Positions 34,253 through 46,020 of a DNA stretch of 64,000 nt are shown in pieces (positions within the stretch are counted from its first letter, which is position 1; each line of letters begins with the position of its first letter). Position numbers and translations under genes: made by a program. The notes under the pieces were generated by a model, which was not told where the DNA came from, ran no database searches, and saw only the letters and a list, made by a program, of their open reading frames with translations. The stretch is from Thuidium tamariscinum (taxonomy: Eukaryota > Streptophyta > Bryopsida > Hypnales > Thuidiaceae): NCBI GenBank assembly GCA_947034885.2, contig OX344756.2, forward strand, positions 21,621,489 to 21,685,488. The letters are read 5' to 3'.

Positions 34253-36363
34253 TTAGCTCAATGGGGTCGTTTCAGACCGCTGCTTGGATTGAAGAGCAAG
34301 GCGAGCATCCCTCTCCTTCTCATACTCCCGTACATCAGAACGTTGGAGGAAGGCAACTTTGTCCAGATACTTGTCCCCGCTTTTCTTGTAAGCCTCAAGC
34401 TCATCTTCTAATCCCTTCTCCTCTTTAAACTGCCCCCAATCCTTTCTACTTCTATCCAAAATGTTGGGCTTCTGCTTTTTACTAATCTGCTGCAAGAGGC
34501 TATCCAATCCTGATGACGAGGAGGCCTGCATCTCTGACTTTCGTCTCAATGCTTGGGCACCCTTAGAATCTTCAGATGCCTTAGAAGTTGAGGAAGTAGT
34601 GGTATCAGGTCCTTCTCTTAGCCTACTGAGCACCTCCTTAACCTGCAAGGCAAGTGTGCATCATAAGCTTAATAGTGTGCAAGGAGATTAAGGGATCTGA
34701 TGAAGCTGCGTTCCCTTCCATAGAAACCCTGACACCATAAGGCACTAGAGGAGACAAAACGAGCAGCGTGAGCAAAGCCCATCCGTCACTCGCATCACAA
34801 ACACTTGAATAACAGAAGCAGTAACAAGGAGATGAATATCCACATCACCCCTAAAAGTAGAAAAAAGAAACATTCTCATAACTACTGAACATCCACACAC
34901 TTTCTCCTTGCTAAATCTTACGTGCTCACGTGTCCAGACGTGACCCTAACTTCTATCTACAGGTTTTGGAAGTAAATCATTCAGGAAGCTCAAAGTCAAG
35001 AAAATGAACCAACAGCCCAACTGCAGGAAGAAATCGTACCCTATATGTTTGAACGGTAGAAATTTGTTCTGAGAGTTAAAATAATCAAATATACGCTTCC
35101 AAAGGGAATTCTATTTTTAGAACGGGTCCTAACACTTGAAAGACTACACTTGCTAGCGTAGTAGAAACCTACAGAATATTTGCACGTTCGTTCCATACAG
35201 TATGTTGCTTCAGCACAACGTCGCCCCCTGAGAAGGTGTCATATGAAGGAAGTGAGACTTACTTTTAAGTCCGACGAAGGAGCAGTACGGCTTTCCTTTG
35301 ATTCCGCTTGGGCTTGATCGATAACAACCAGACTATCCTTGAGAACGCCATTGACAGCGTTCCCGCTTGGTGGCTTCGGCAGTTTCTCCCCGTTTACTTG
35401 CCCTGACTTTTGAATCGCTGATCCCCTTGGTGGTGCAAGTCCGAGACTTACCATCCAACTCTGTACAGCCATTTTCCCTCTAATCACGAACTCCTTAACA
35501 AATGAATGTTTACAAAGTAGAAAAAAAAATGAATTCGATAATTGTTGAAGTTGCAAAGCTTACCGGCACAGATTTGGATGGTTTGTTGGGCTTTGACACC
35601 TTCTGCACTTTGGGCAAGCCCACCTTGGCTGGTAGAGAGTCTTTCCCTTTCAGCTCCTCCCAGATGGAATTAATCTTCGCTTTCATTGCCGCCCTTTCAT
35701 CTACATTGAAACTCACACGTTCAGATTCAGAAGTACAAACACTCAAAACACTAGCTAGTTCAATGCAGAATGGAAGAGAATTGTGGTAATCTAGGTCCAA
35801 ACTGAGCAGTCTCTCCTGCAACATGACCAAACACTTCACAACTGGTCATTCACATATTTCCAGTTCATTCCAGCACCAATCTACACTCAAGTCACCATAC
35901 GGGACCAATTTGATAAAATAGGGTTTGCTAAGACACCCGATCTAATCTCGTTCTTAACCCAATATCCAGTACTATCCGCACTGCGGAAGCATATTCTACA
36001 CGCTCACCGCTGAGATTCCAACAATAGCATACAAAACGCCACGAAAAAATCGAAAACCCCCGAAAAATGGTCACATAGGAACTCATTCGACCGAACTAGG
36101 GTTTGCTAGAAAACAAGCATAATCTAGCTCTCTAACCAATGAATCCCCAACCTTTTTCACATTGTGGGCGCGCACTCCAACCCAAACTACACCCTTCCCA
36201 CCAAAGTCCCAGCAACATCAAACAAAACGCAACCAAAACACGAACAGAAAAAAGAAAAGGAAAAGCAGAGCGCACCGCTGCTATGATTCTCACTCGCACT
36301 ATTCGTGCCTTCCGGTTTCAAAGACACGTCGCCATCTCCGTTCCGCTCGGCCGAGTCCGACAT
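34253..36363 (-). CDS. SWC5: SWC5/CFDP1-like BCNT-domain protein, SWR1 complex subunit, four exons
   Basis: Proposed minus-strand exons are 36363-36276, 35700-35564, 35493-35263 and 34642-34253, with GT-AG junctions in phase, giving 281 residues. Exon 3 could instead start at 35460, which would remove 11 residues. The C-terminal BCNT domain (about 196-268) is clear: Ser-Gly-Leu-Asp-Ser-Leu-Leu, then Lys-Pro-Asn-Ile-Leu-Asp-Arg-Ser-Arg-Lys-Asp-Trp near 210-221, then Tyr-Leu-Asp-Lys-Val-Ala-Phe-Leu-Gln-Arg and a final Asp-Val-Arg-Glu-Tyr-Glu-Lys-Glu-Arg. The acidic N-terminus and the Trp-x-x-Ser-Leu-Gly-Leu-Ala-Pro motif of plant members are also visible. SWC5 is a nuclear subunit of the SWR1 remodeller, which replaces H2A with H2A.Z. 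The ATG at 36363 is chosen because it opens an acidic start typical of the family; the frame stays open far upstream. Confidence 0.85.
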
Positions 36364-37144
36364 GGCCGCGGCCGCTTCCTCAACGCAATGCAGAGCGGCA
36401 CTTCTCGAACTCTGTACCACTACAACCGGCAGAAGAGAAACCAGCCTTACAAACGAAGTACAAATTTTCTGTTTTCGAAGAACTTGTGCAAACGGCGGTT
36501 GTGATCTGTGCAGTGTGATTGAAGGTTCCAAAGGCAGCAGCGCGTCAGCGCGACAACACGAGGCAGGATTGCAGAAACTCTTTTCAAATTGGAGTTTGCA
36601 ATTGCGAAGCGTCTTTATTAGGGCAGGGACGACGGAAACGGGCGCGGGTCGGGCCGGGCTGCCGGGCACCCGGTCATCGGTGGGGTCGCTGGGATCCTGC
36701 CCAGAACTCTTTTCTTTGTACCGCACGCGAAGATCAGATTCGGCAGAAATTAGGTGAACAGTGCCACATGTCATCTTGTGAATGGTCTGATGTGACGTGG
36801 ACCTTCGATGATCTGACGTGGAAATTCACATTTGGCACTCAAGTGTTGAATTCAATCTCTAATCTTTCATTGTCTAAACTTCAAACAAGTCTAAAATCTT
36901 TGCTTTTCAAGCCTTATAAGTTTAAATGTCACTAAGATATAAAAATCTCAACGATACAATCTTGTAGTGTACATGTTATACATGATGTGGATCAAATTTG
37001 GAGTCATTTGGTTGCATAGATTGCAAGATCATAATATTTTAGTGTTGAAAAAGATGTTGAAATTTTCCCAAAAATACATTTGGAGGTGAAATCTAAATCC
37101 TAAACCTACTCAAATGAACAAACTTCTAATTCCAAAGTGATTTA
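36364..37144 (-). promoter_or_regulatory. 5' leader and upstream region of the SWC5 gene
   Basis: GC-rich to about 36.75 kb, then AT-rich. The frame of exon 1 stays open upstream for 137 codons to an ATG at 36774. That extension has no family match I recognise, so it is more likely leader. No TATA box was recognised. Confidence 0.4.
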
Positions 37145-37464
37145 CAGTGAATGCAAGAAACACTTAAAGCCTTTTGTCACACCCTAGTTTATTATTTTTC
37201 TTTAAGCCATAAATTTTGTATTTTAGCTCGAAATGACTCAAAATTTATAGGAAAGCTACTCATAGCTATTGTATATCTATAATGAATTTTAGAGATTTTT
37301 CAAAAATACTTTATTATTTTCAAAAAAACCAAAAAATTTCTCACAATACTCAATTTAGGAGTTTTTAGTACCATTTATCTCCAAAAAAACTAATTTTGAC
37401 CTAAAATTTGGAAAATATGGTCTCTTAGTAGACTTATACCTAATGGCCAAAGGAATTCTAAAAA

Positions 37465-37906
37465 TACTTATTTTTAAGTGTTGTAGAAGTCGACAAAGAT
37501 AGCTTCATTCTACATTTTTTTCCAAAGGTATTAAACATTATTTTGGTGAGTTTTTTGGTCAAATCTCATCACCAAAAAGTTTTTTCAAGTTTTGTATTTT
37601 TATGTATTTTTCAAAAAAATAATACTTTTTTTAACAAATTAAAATGTCACAAGTTGTATTTTCTTCACCAGAATTCTATGAGAATTCTATGTTCAAAGTT
37701 CCGGTGAAGAAAATACAACTTGTGACATTTTAATTTGTTAAAAAAAGTATTATTTTTTTGAAAAATACATAAAAATACAAAACTTGAAAAAACTTTTTGG
37801 TGATGAGATTTGACCAAAAACTCACCAAAATAATGTTTTATACCTTTGGAAAAAAATGCAAAATGAAGCTCTCTTTGTAGACTTCTACAACACTTAAAAA
37901 TAAGTA
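37465..37906. repeat. Near-perfect central palindrome of the foldback element
   Basis: The left arm 37465 to ~37675 and right arm ~37697-37906 are almost exact reverse complements (~210 bp each), separated by about 20 bp around GAATTCTATGAGAATTC. Very few differences are visible, such as ATTAAAC against GTTTTAT and ATAGCTTCATT against AATGAAGCTCT. Confidence 0.85.
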
Positions 37907-38264
37907 CATAAGAGGATTTCTGGCCCCCAACTAGATTGTTTTAGGGGTGTTCTCAGAAACTGTTCCCATTGTTGCAGTCCAGCTCCCTGCTAGTCTAAAT
38001 TTTCGAATTTTGAAAAAAAAATTAAATTATTATTTTTCAAAAATTAACAAAATGTTTTAAGAAGAAAGAAAATGATTTAAAAATATATATTTTTTAAGAA
38101 AATATTTTTAAAATATTAAATAATTAATTAAAATAATTAAATCATTAATATTTTCTAACGTGGTAGTCGCTAGACCACATCAGCACTGCATTCCCAGAGT
38201 TCCCAATGCGTTTCTAGCGTTTGGGAACTCACAGTCTTGTACAGCAGCTGAAAATCTTCTTATG
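37907..38264 (-). mobile_element. Family T MITE nested in the foldback element
   Basis: 358 bp with ends CATAAGAGGATTTCTGG and, on the other strand, CATAAGAAGATTTTCAGC. It splits the right arm of the foldback element: the arm sequence AATAAGTA before it continues after it with TTTAAAAAATTCCTTTG, whose counterpart on the left arm is uninterrupted. Other copies are at 41089, 42194 and 50657; this one is in the opposite orientation to the 41089 copy. Confidence 0.75.
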
Positions 38265-38739
38265 ATTTAAAAAATTCCTTTGTCCAGTAGGTATCACTCT
38301 ACTAAAAGACCATATCCTCCAAATTTTAGGTCAAAACTCATTTTTTTGGTGCTAAAAAACCCTAAATTGAGTACTGTGAGAAATTTTCGGGGCTATTTAA
38401 AAATGATAAACTATTTTTGAAAAATCTCTAAAATTCATTATAGTTATATAATAGGTATGAGTAGCTTTCCTATAAATTTTGAGTGATTTGGAGCTAAAAC
38501 ACAAAAGTTATGGCTAAAATAAAAATAAAAAACTAGGGTGTGACAAAATACAACAAATAGTACAAGTGTTTCTTGCATTCACCCTTCAAAACCAACATAC
38601 AAACACATTGGTGAATAAAAAATTCATTCAAATGCTTTGAATTGTTTGTAAAATGATTTTGAAATGTCGACAAAATAGTAGAAAAGGGTGAAAAAAAATG
38701 CATCTATGATTGCACCTCCTTCTACTAAAATGCTTCTTG

Positions 38740-39240
38740 ATCACTCATTACTTCTTGGATTGATATGAAATTCTAGACACACAAATTAAACTAGAATGTG
38801 TAACTTTTCCAACAAAAATTATTAGAAACAAACATTGTATGAGGAAGAAACAAGCCGCCAAAGTTCATTGTAATCAAAAAATTATTTGAACTTTGAATTG
38901 CTAGCTTTTTGAACTTTGAATTGCTCCCTAACATTCAAAACAACTTGGATTGCCATGAAAGTTTGGCCGCACTATTGAAAACAAACATCAAATGAAGGAG
39001 ATACAAGCCCCCAAAGTTGCAGCCATCAATTGCAGTTTATTGAACTCAAAATGAACTTGTGAACTTCGATTGGCTCCCCAAACATTTGTACATCTTGGAT
39101 TGATCTGAAAATTCTACCACACAAACTAGACTAGAATGCGCAACTTTGCCAATAATTTTTTATTGGTTTTGAACATTGAATGCAAAAGTTACATCAACTT
39201 GAAGGGTTAAAGAGCGGTCATATGCTTCATTTGTAATGCC
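38740..39240. repeat. Degenerate tandem repeat, ~150-190 bp period, about three units
   Basis: The motif CTTGGATTGATATGAAATTCTA-like recurs near 38752, 38944 and 39110, each time followed by a variant of CACACAAATTAAACTAGAATG, then AACTTTGCCAA and a GAACTTTGAATTG word. The units are strongly diverged and no coding frame is maintained. Confidence 0.5.
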
Positions 39241-39289
39241 CACAAAGTAATAGCTAAGCCCTCTAGAATCTAACTACTTTTTAATCTTT

Positions 39290-39905
39290 TAACCTTGTTA
39301 TGTCATTGCATACACAAAGTGTCCGATGGATGACAAATAATCTTTTCATTTGAAATAAAACTACAGATGTTCATCCCTAAATTTTGTGCAAAAATGGGAG
39401 GTCTTACACAACAATTTGACCTTCAATGAAGACTTTCATTTTTTTCAAAGTAGATGATTCACATTGTACCAAAAAAGATGATTTCTACAATGACAGAGCT
39501 ATCTTTGTAGGATTAACTCCTAAATATTTTTAACTATGTTTTCACTAAAGTTCCCATTTTTAATAAAAACAAACAAACATATAAGAGTCAAATATGGCAA
39601 ATCATCTATAATATTGATGCCTTTAATATTTTATGTTCTATTATTTTTTGTATTATTTTTTCTATAAGTTTATTTCACATACTAAAATAGCTTAAAAGTA
39701 TTGGCAAATAAATTTTAACCTCCAATGGACAAAAGACTTTTATTCTTTTTACAAAAACAACTCAAAACTGCCATTTTTGTTGCAACATGCAAAACTTTTA
39801 AAATTTCATTTTTTTTGCACATCCAACCATAGGATCTTCCACTAGACAAGTGTACAAATGTCTAGAAGAAATTTGAAAAACTTTGATTGCAAAATATCTA
39901 ACAAC
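39290..39905. repeat. Repeat D copy followed by two family A start fragments
   Basis: 39290-39525 matches the repeat at 12310-12545. 39522-39572 (GGATTAACTCCTAAATATTTTTAACTATGTTTTCACTAAA) and 39716-39905 (TTAACCTCCAATGGAC, then CCATAGGATCTTCCACTAGA and TTGCAAAATATCTAAC) are the beginning of family A. Both are truncated. Confidence 0.45.
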
Positions 39906-41088
39906 ATGAAGAAAACAAGTTTTTTTTGCACCTTCTAAATAAGACTAAATTTTTTTACTTTGAATAATTTTAATTAAGGTTTTTTTTAATAGAAGTGTTG
40001 ATAAAAGAATTTACATTTAATCTTTATTCTCCAAAAACTTGATCTGTAGAGTAGATAAAGAAATACAATCACTAACAAAACTAAATAAAAATCTGGAATG
40101 TTTTCACTTAAACAACCATACTATGAGCATCAATGGACAAAGTAAAAAAGTATATATGTAAAAGTTGTAGTGTGTGACATACTTGAAATTACTATAAAAG
40201 TTTGAAAAAAAAATTAGTTGTGATTTGAAAGAAAATTAATTTCAAAGTTAGCCATGTCTAAAACTAGGTTTTGTTGACTATGAATTGGAAATACTTTATC
40301 TTTTGTCAATTTTTTCTTGGAACTCCAAAAAAACTTTTTATACCTTGGCATATTGGTATACATCATTTCAAATTGTTGTATGCAAAAATTGAAGGAAATC
40401 TACATTTTATAGTATTTAATATGTTAACAATTTGAAAAACATACAAATGATGTTGGTTCACACAATATTTGAATGTTTTTTTGGAAGCAAGAAAATGAGA
40501 ATGTATTAGGCATTGTGTAGAGATAGTAAGTTGTAATATGGACCATTGTTTCATCTTGATGCCCTTGCATTTGAAATATTTGTTAAATGGGACAATGCAT
40601 TCAACTTATATTTTATGGTCATATAATTTGTTTTCAGGTGTAATTTTTTGTATGAAGGCTTGAATTCATGATGCATAGGTTTGTGAGAAAAACTTGAAAA
40701 ACATTAAATTTTTATTGTAGATATCACCAAAAAACTAACAATTTGAAAGCATAGAGATTTGCTTGCAATACTTAACATTTGTAAGATTAGGTGAAAACAA
40801 CAATTAGTCAAGTTTAAATACAAAGATTGCAAGTCTATACTATGAAGATTGAGTGAAGTCTCAAGTCACCTACTGAACAATACTGGTGCATCTCAAAAAA
40901 TTAAAAATTAAAACATCCTCGTTGGGGACTTGTTCCCCTAGTCTCATTTGTATTGTTTCCTTTTATCAATGGAAATTGTCCATTTGTCTCAAAAAAACAA
41001 ACGAACAATACAAGTGCAAGTGTTTGTTTGTAACCGAAGGCTGTGACATTGAACGTGATCTTCTTAAGGCTCATAGAAGATGATTCTG
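39906..41088. other. AT-rich intergenic DNA
   Basis: No gene is seen. Near 40915-40995 the sequence TCATTTGTATTGTTTCCTTTTATCAATGGAAA followed by GTCTCAAAAAAAC resembles the 3' end of a polyadenylated retroelement, but it is too short to classify. Confidence 0.4.
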
Positions 41089-41421
41089 CATAAGAAGATT
41101 TTCAGCTGGTTTACAAGACTGCAAGTTTCCTAATGCTGGAAATGCATTGGGAACGTTGGGAACATAGTGTTGATGTGGTCGAGTGACTGCCACATCAAAA
41201 AATACTAATTAATTAATTATTATTAATTAATTATTTAATATTTATTTGAAAATCATTTTCTTTCTTTTTTGAACATTCTGAAGATTTTTGGAAAAAAAAA
41301 TTTAATCTTTTTTTTCAAAATTGAAAAATTTAGACCAACAGGGGGCTAGTCTACAGCAGTGGGAACAATTTTTCGGAACAACCCTGAAACAATCTTCTTG
41401 GGGGCCAGAAATCTTCTTATG
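41089..41421 (+). mobile_element. Family T MITE, copy 2
   Basis: 333 bp with ends CATAAGAAGATTTTCAGC and, on the other strand, CATAAGAAGATTTCTGGC. It shares with the nested copy the words CAAGACTGCAAGTTCC-like near one end, a GATGTGG...GCCACATC stem near the middle, and GGGGGC-rich sequence near the other end. Confidence 0.8.
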
Positions 41422-41573
41422 TTACAAACTATAAAGGTATAATGATTGAGGAAAACATCAAGCCAACATATAATCGTGGATATAGGTTAATAAAAATCTT
41501 AGTGCTTTACCAAATTCATTGTAGCAAGAACAATAAAAGGAGTGCACCCACGTTTCAATGCAAATGCCTCATA

Positions 41574-41752
41574 ACATTCAATAGCACATTGTGGCTCTGC
41601 CTTTTCTCTATAGTGAAGGGTGTGGCATATTCCACATCCAACAGCTTCTCCATCCTCCACATGTTCACTTACTTCAGTAGTTATTGATGGAACACTGTTG
41701 GGGGTCAAATATTCCACACCCTCTAGAAGGCAGAGCTATCCAATGCTACTGA
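41574..41752. repeat. Inverted repeat with ~50 bp arms
   Basis: 41574-41628 (AACATTCAATAGCACATTGTGG, CTCTGCCTT, GGGTGTGG) is repeated in reverse complement at 41706-41752 (CCACACCCT, AAGGCAGAG, GCTACTGAATGTT), with a ~77 bp loop. A minus-strand frame of 72 codons spans part of it (41499-41717) but has no recognised domain. The element class is unknown. Confidence 0.55.
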
Positions 41753-42193
41753 ATGTTGTACTCTATTTGAAAGCCTTTTGGTTTCGGTAGCCAAATTAGT
41801 TTCTTAAAGCTAGAAAAGAAGCTCTGGTCACTCTTTTAGGGTTTAGTGTTATGGATATATCATTAAAATATCCATACTTGTACATCCTCAAAGATACCCA
41901 TGCTTGAAGCCAATATTGATATATGCCAATATATGTATTTGTACATATATCTACAATCACATCCATGAATGCATTTCTTAAATTCATATTCCTTATGTAA
42001 ATTGGTCAGTAGTGGTATATATGCAAAAAAGTTAAGATAAAGATTGCTAAGATTGAGAGTATCTTGCACTTTCTTAAGAAAAAGTGAAAGATGATGTTTA
42101 TTTAGATCAATGTAAAAGTACAAGGCAACTGTGCATGATAGAAAATTATTTAAAAAGAGACTCAAGCTTTGATGACAAGATTATATCTATGAT

Positions 42194-42461
42194 CATTAGA
42201 TGAAATCTGAGGTCTCCAAAGGGCCATTTTGGGACTATTCCCAAAATAGTTCTTGAAACGACCGAGAGTTATCAGGTCAACATCTATAAAAAATTGGGTC
42301 CTAAAATGCAAAAAAAAATCTCCAAATTTAAATAAATAAATAAATAAATAAATAATGTAGCACTGTCCCTACCACATGAGATTATTATGATTCTACAATT
42401 CACTACATTCCCAAAGTGCGGGAACTTGCAGTCTCTTACACCCCTCAAATCTCTTCTAATG
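42194..42461 (+). mobile_element. Family T MITE, copy 3
   Basis: 268 bp with ends CATTAGATGAAATCTGAGG and, on the other strand, CATTAGAAGAGATTTGAGG. It contains an AAAT microsatellite at about 42331-42356. Near the right end GCGGGAACTTGCAGTCT matches the corresponding position in copies 1, 2 and 4. Confidence 0.75.
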
Positions 42462-44347
42462 TGGTATTCTTGATATTTTTATACATGGTGAGAGCCTAGA
42501 CTTTTGTTGAATGATTCATATCCAAATAAACAAGATAGATTTCATTGCATTCAAGGGAGCCCTAAAGGAATCGACCATGCGTAGAGAGAGAAGTAGAATC
42601 AGTGGTGAGTTCTTGAGGTTTAGGTTTACTAAATTTGGAATTTTGGTGCAAAAAGTAGAGGAAAATGGTTCTCGCGGAGCTTGGGGGCTACATCTCGTGA
42701 GCCCTCCAACAAATGAATAATGCCATTGTCGTCGACGAGAAGGTTCTAACGGAGTGTTTGAATGAGATTTCGTGAGTGCTCATTGTGAGCCCTCGAGATG
42801 GCACTCAGGACTCTGGGTCCATTTTTCGCGATTAAATAGCGGAAATTAGCCAAAATATTCAAGAAAAAGACATAAAAAGAGTGTTGAGGGAGTTTTGGTA
42901 TCAGTCTATGCCAAAATGGTGGAAAACCAACTTAGAAGGTGGAAAATTCCTAATCTTAGAAATTTGAATCATTCTAAGTCTCCAAAGCAAGTTTATGTGA
43001 AGATTTAGTAATTCCGAGAGAAATGAGGAATCGAGAGTTAGTCAGTCTTAGTGATTGTCTGTGCAAAACCAACCTTTTAAAGATGCACATGACATAATGA
43101 CTAAGCTAAAAGAGTCTACTATGAGCCTAGAAGAGTTACCAGGGATTAAGTTCAATTTTGGAACAAATTGGATTTAAAGGTAAAACCACTACAATGGATT
43201 TGGAGAATTCGAACTTTACAAGATGAAAGATGGAGGATTGGAGATTGAAGACTATAGAGAGGTGTTCCAAGGGTAGGAGCATGCCAGGAGCGAACAAGAA
43301 TCAAACAATTGTCCAAGATTCCCGGGCATCGGGAATTAAATTGTCCAATTGGGCAAAGTAATTCCAAATTACTAAAATTAGAAAGGTGCGAGGTTGCGTG
43401 GGACTTACACCAAGAATCAAGGAGTGCCCTAGATGTTACCCAATTTATTTTGGATTTTTCCGAAATTCCATGTTGACTCCATGGGAAGTCAATCGCACAT
43501 AGAAATGTTCGTAAATTCATAGAAATTACGTATGATGCGGTAAAATCTCACTAAAAATTAGGATAGGTTTTTGTGTGCTTAATAAGCGCCCGGTCAAGTT
43601 TGAAGACATTCCAACATTCCCAACTACCAAAACCGGCATCGACATCGAATTTCACTGGAAGTTAAAAGTTAGCGGCGGGTTGATCGGCGTATCAGGAGCG
43701 AATGATGTCCGATTGTCGCAAATAAGGAGTCATTCCTTACTCTCATGGACATTCCTAACAACCCTGGCCTGACAGATTCATCAAAATGCGCAATTCCTAG
43801 AAGTTAGATTTTTTACTTTTATTTGGAATTACCGTAATTCCAATTTGGGCGCGCAAACGGCCTAGGAGTGAGGGGTAAAGGGTCCCTTAGGCTAATTGGA
43901 GTCTTCTGAAAACAATGGCGCAAACGGTTTTCCGTTTTGAGTTGTTCCCTAAAAGATAGAGAGGGTCAGTTCTTAGTTTGACTTTTTAATCATTAATTGC
44001 GGTTAATTAGGAGTGATTTTGGAAATATCTCTTGGAAAATCAAAGATTGGATTTGGTCAAGATCTCTTTCTTGCGTAAAAAGCCATCTTTGGGCTAAAGA
44101 AAGACAATTTTCAAAATGACTTTTGGTTAATTTGCAAAATATCTACGTAAATTAAGGTTAATTCCAAAATATTTTGGATTAAGATCTTGGATTTGATTTG
44201 GCCAAGATTTCATTTGACTAAATGGAGATGTTTTTAGAAATTTTCACCATTAAACAACTAATATTTTGGAATTACATTAGGGTAGTTTAGGGTAGGAAGT
44301 AACAAAGTGTTTTCACTGGCAATTACCGAGAGGGGCCCGGCCACGGG

Positions 44348-44355
44348 TATATAAG
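44348..44355 (+). promoter_or_regulatory. TATA box
   Basis: TATATAAG lies between GGGGCCCGGCCACGGG upstream and GGGCCCCCCTCGAGG downstream. A start site would be expected near 44378-44385, followed by CT-rich sequence (TTTGTTTCTCTCTT). No coding frame follows, which fits a retroelement or non-coding promoter. Confidence 0.5.
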
Positions 44356-44569
44356 GGCCCCCCTCGAGGTTGCCAGTACCCTTATTTCTCGCACCGACAC
44401 TTTGTTTCTCTCTTATGCTACCGACATAGTCGGAGCACCACTTGGACCAAAGACTTTGGCCAAGTTTTGTATTTTGTTAAACATTTGAAGGCTTAGGGCC
44501 CCTTCAAGTTCATTTCTTTACCACACTTCATTCTTGTAACGAAGCCTCAGATCTTGCTAACCTTTGTCT

Positions 44570-44735
44570 TATGAAAATTTCAAGTATTGAGCGTCAAAGT
44601 CCGGTTTAAACACTGTCATGTGTACCTCCTTTGGTTGCAAAACCTTGAAATACTAGGAAATTTTGAGAATTCAACGTGAAAGTTTGGTTCAAACACTGTC
44701 ATGTGTACCTCCTTTTGTGCAAAGAATTCTTAAAA
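44570..44735. repeat. 83-bp tandem duplication
   Basis: CACTGTCATGTGTACCTCCTTT occurs at 44611 and again at 44694. It is preceded each time by a GTCAAAGTCCGGTTT / GTGAAAGTTTGGTTC variant and followed by TTGCAAA / GTGCAAA. Two units. Confidence 0.7.
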
Positions 44736-45120
44736 TACTTTGGAAAAGTTCCCAAACAGCGAAGCTTTGAACCTCATAATTAATGATTCAAGTTGAAATT
44801 AACTTGGAAAGTTTAGCCAAAACCAGATGCCAATTGAAGAGCTAAGAATTTGGAAGGTTTAAAAGTCTCCAAACCCAAGTCCAAACTCCCATCTTATCGT
44901 TGTCTTCTTCACCCCTATACCCCATATTTGCGCATTTGGCAATCACCAAGTAGGAATTAGAGTCATCTTTGATGAAGGATACCCATTATTAGAGATATAG
45001 AGTAGTTGGATTCACGTATAGTTTAGTCAAAAACCCAAAAGAGAAACCAAGTTAGAGTATTTAGAACTCCAAAGTATTGAAATTATAGTCCAAAATATCC
45101 AAAAATCAAAACTTATATCA

Positions 45121-45245
45121 GTAGGAGGCGGACCAGACCCCCAAGGAAGCAAACCAGACCCCTAGGGGCGGACAGACCCCCAAGGAGGCAGACGGAGCAC
45201 CCCAGGAGGCGGACGGACCCTCAGGAGGCGGACGGAACCCCGGCC
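45121..45245. repeat. GC-rich minisatellite, ~19 bp units
   Basis: About six imperfect units of AGGAGGCGGACGGACCCCC. The sequence that follows repeats CGACTGAGCGG. On the other strand this gives a repetitive 91-residue frame which is not a gene. Confidence 0.75.
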
Positions 45246-45805
45246 AACCGGGTTCCGCCACGTGGCGCGGCTGAGCGGGGCTGTGAGGGCGACTGAGCGG
45301 CTGTGAAGGCTGCGACTGAGCGGCCAGGGCCTCAAGTCCGAAAAAACTCACCCACACTGGAACACCAAAAACTTGGTTTTTGATCAAAACCACGGGTTGG
45401 CAGTGGAAGCCACACCCCTTTCAATTTTGATCAAAAATCTAATTTTTGGGAATCTCAATTCTTGCCTTACTTACAAAATTCCGCCATAGCCAACTCTCAT
45501 AGAAAACTTGCAAACCTTGCAAAACACAAATGAGAAGGACGGGAGGGAATTAGAAGAGATTAAGGTGACGGAATCATAACCCAAAACGCAATTGACATTA
45601 AAAAACTAATTTTTAAAAGAATAACACTATAGAGTTTGATTCTTTATTCTTGGGGGTTGACCTTTGGGAATAAAAAATCAATTTCTTTGGGAATCTCACT
45701 ATTAAGATTGTTCTCGTTCTTTAGGAATGTTCTACGTTCTTTGGTCGTTTGTCATTAATTAGATTCTTAGAAGGTTTGGATTTTGTTGGTTTTGTTTTAT
45801 TAGGC

Positions 45806-46020
45806 CTAATAAGCCAAAAAGGAAACAAACAAATTGACAACCAATTTCTTTAAGATTAAAACAAGTTCAAAAATTAATTAGATTTGAAAAGATTTGATGA
45901 TAGTTATTGATTAAAATATTCTAATAAGCCAAAAAGGAAACAAACAAATTGACAACCAATTTCTTTAGGATTAAAGGAATTTCAAAAATTCATTAGATTT
46001 GAAAAGATTTGAAGGAAATA
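45806..46020. repeat. 115-bp tandem duplication
   Basis: The block beginning AATAAGCCAAAAAGGAAAC at 45808 recurs at 45923, through AATTGACAACCAATTTCTTTA and TTAGATTTGAAAAGATTTGA, with few differences. Two units, non-coding. Confidence 0.8.

Larger units (their letters stand above)
37145..38584. mobile_element. Foldback element (family F-like ends) with a nested MITE
   Basis: The left end GTGAATGCAAGAAACACTT and the right end on the other strand GGTGAATGCAAGAAACACTT bound 1440 bp. Almost the whole element is an inverted repeat: the first ~540 bp match the last ~320 bp plus the stretch before the nested MITE. Examples are TTTATAGGAAAGCTACTCATA on both arms near the outside, and TTAAGTGTTGTAGAAGT against ACTTCTACAACACTTAA nearer the centre. 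It encodes no protein. Confidence 0.75.

Noticed and set aside
36139-36935. Plus-strand frames of 118-150 codons
   Set aside because: Opposite-strand shadows of the SWC5 first exon and its GC-rich leader.
40886-41083. 65-codon frame near a poly(A)-like tract
   Set aside because: No reverse transcriptase or other retroelement domain is visible; the retroelement 3' end idea remains speculative.
41499-41717. 72-codon minus-strand cysteine-containing frame
   Set aside because: It overlaps an inverted repeat and shows no complete zinc-finger spacing or recognised domain.
45118-45393. 91-codon minus-strand frame
   Set aside because: Created by the GC-rich minisatellite; the repeated Ser-Leu-Gly-Val motif follows the DNA repeat.
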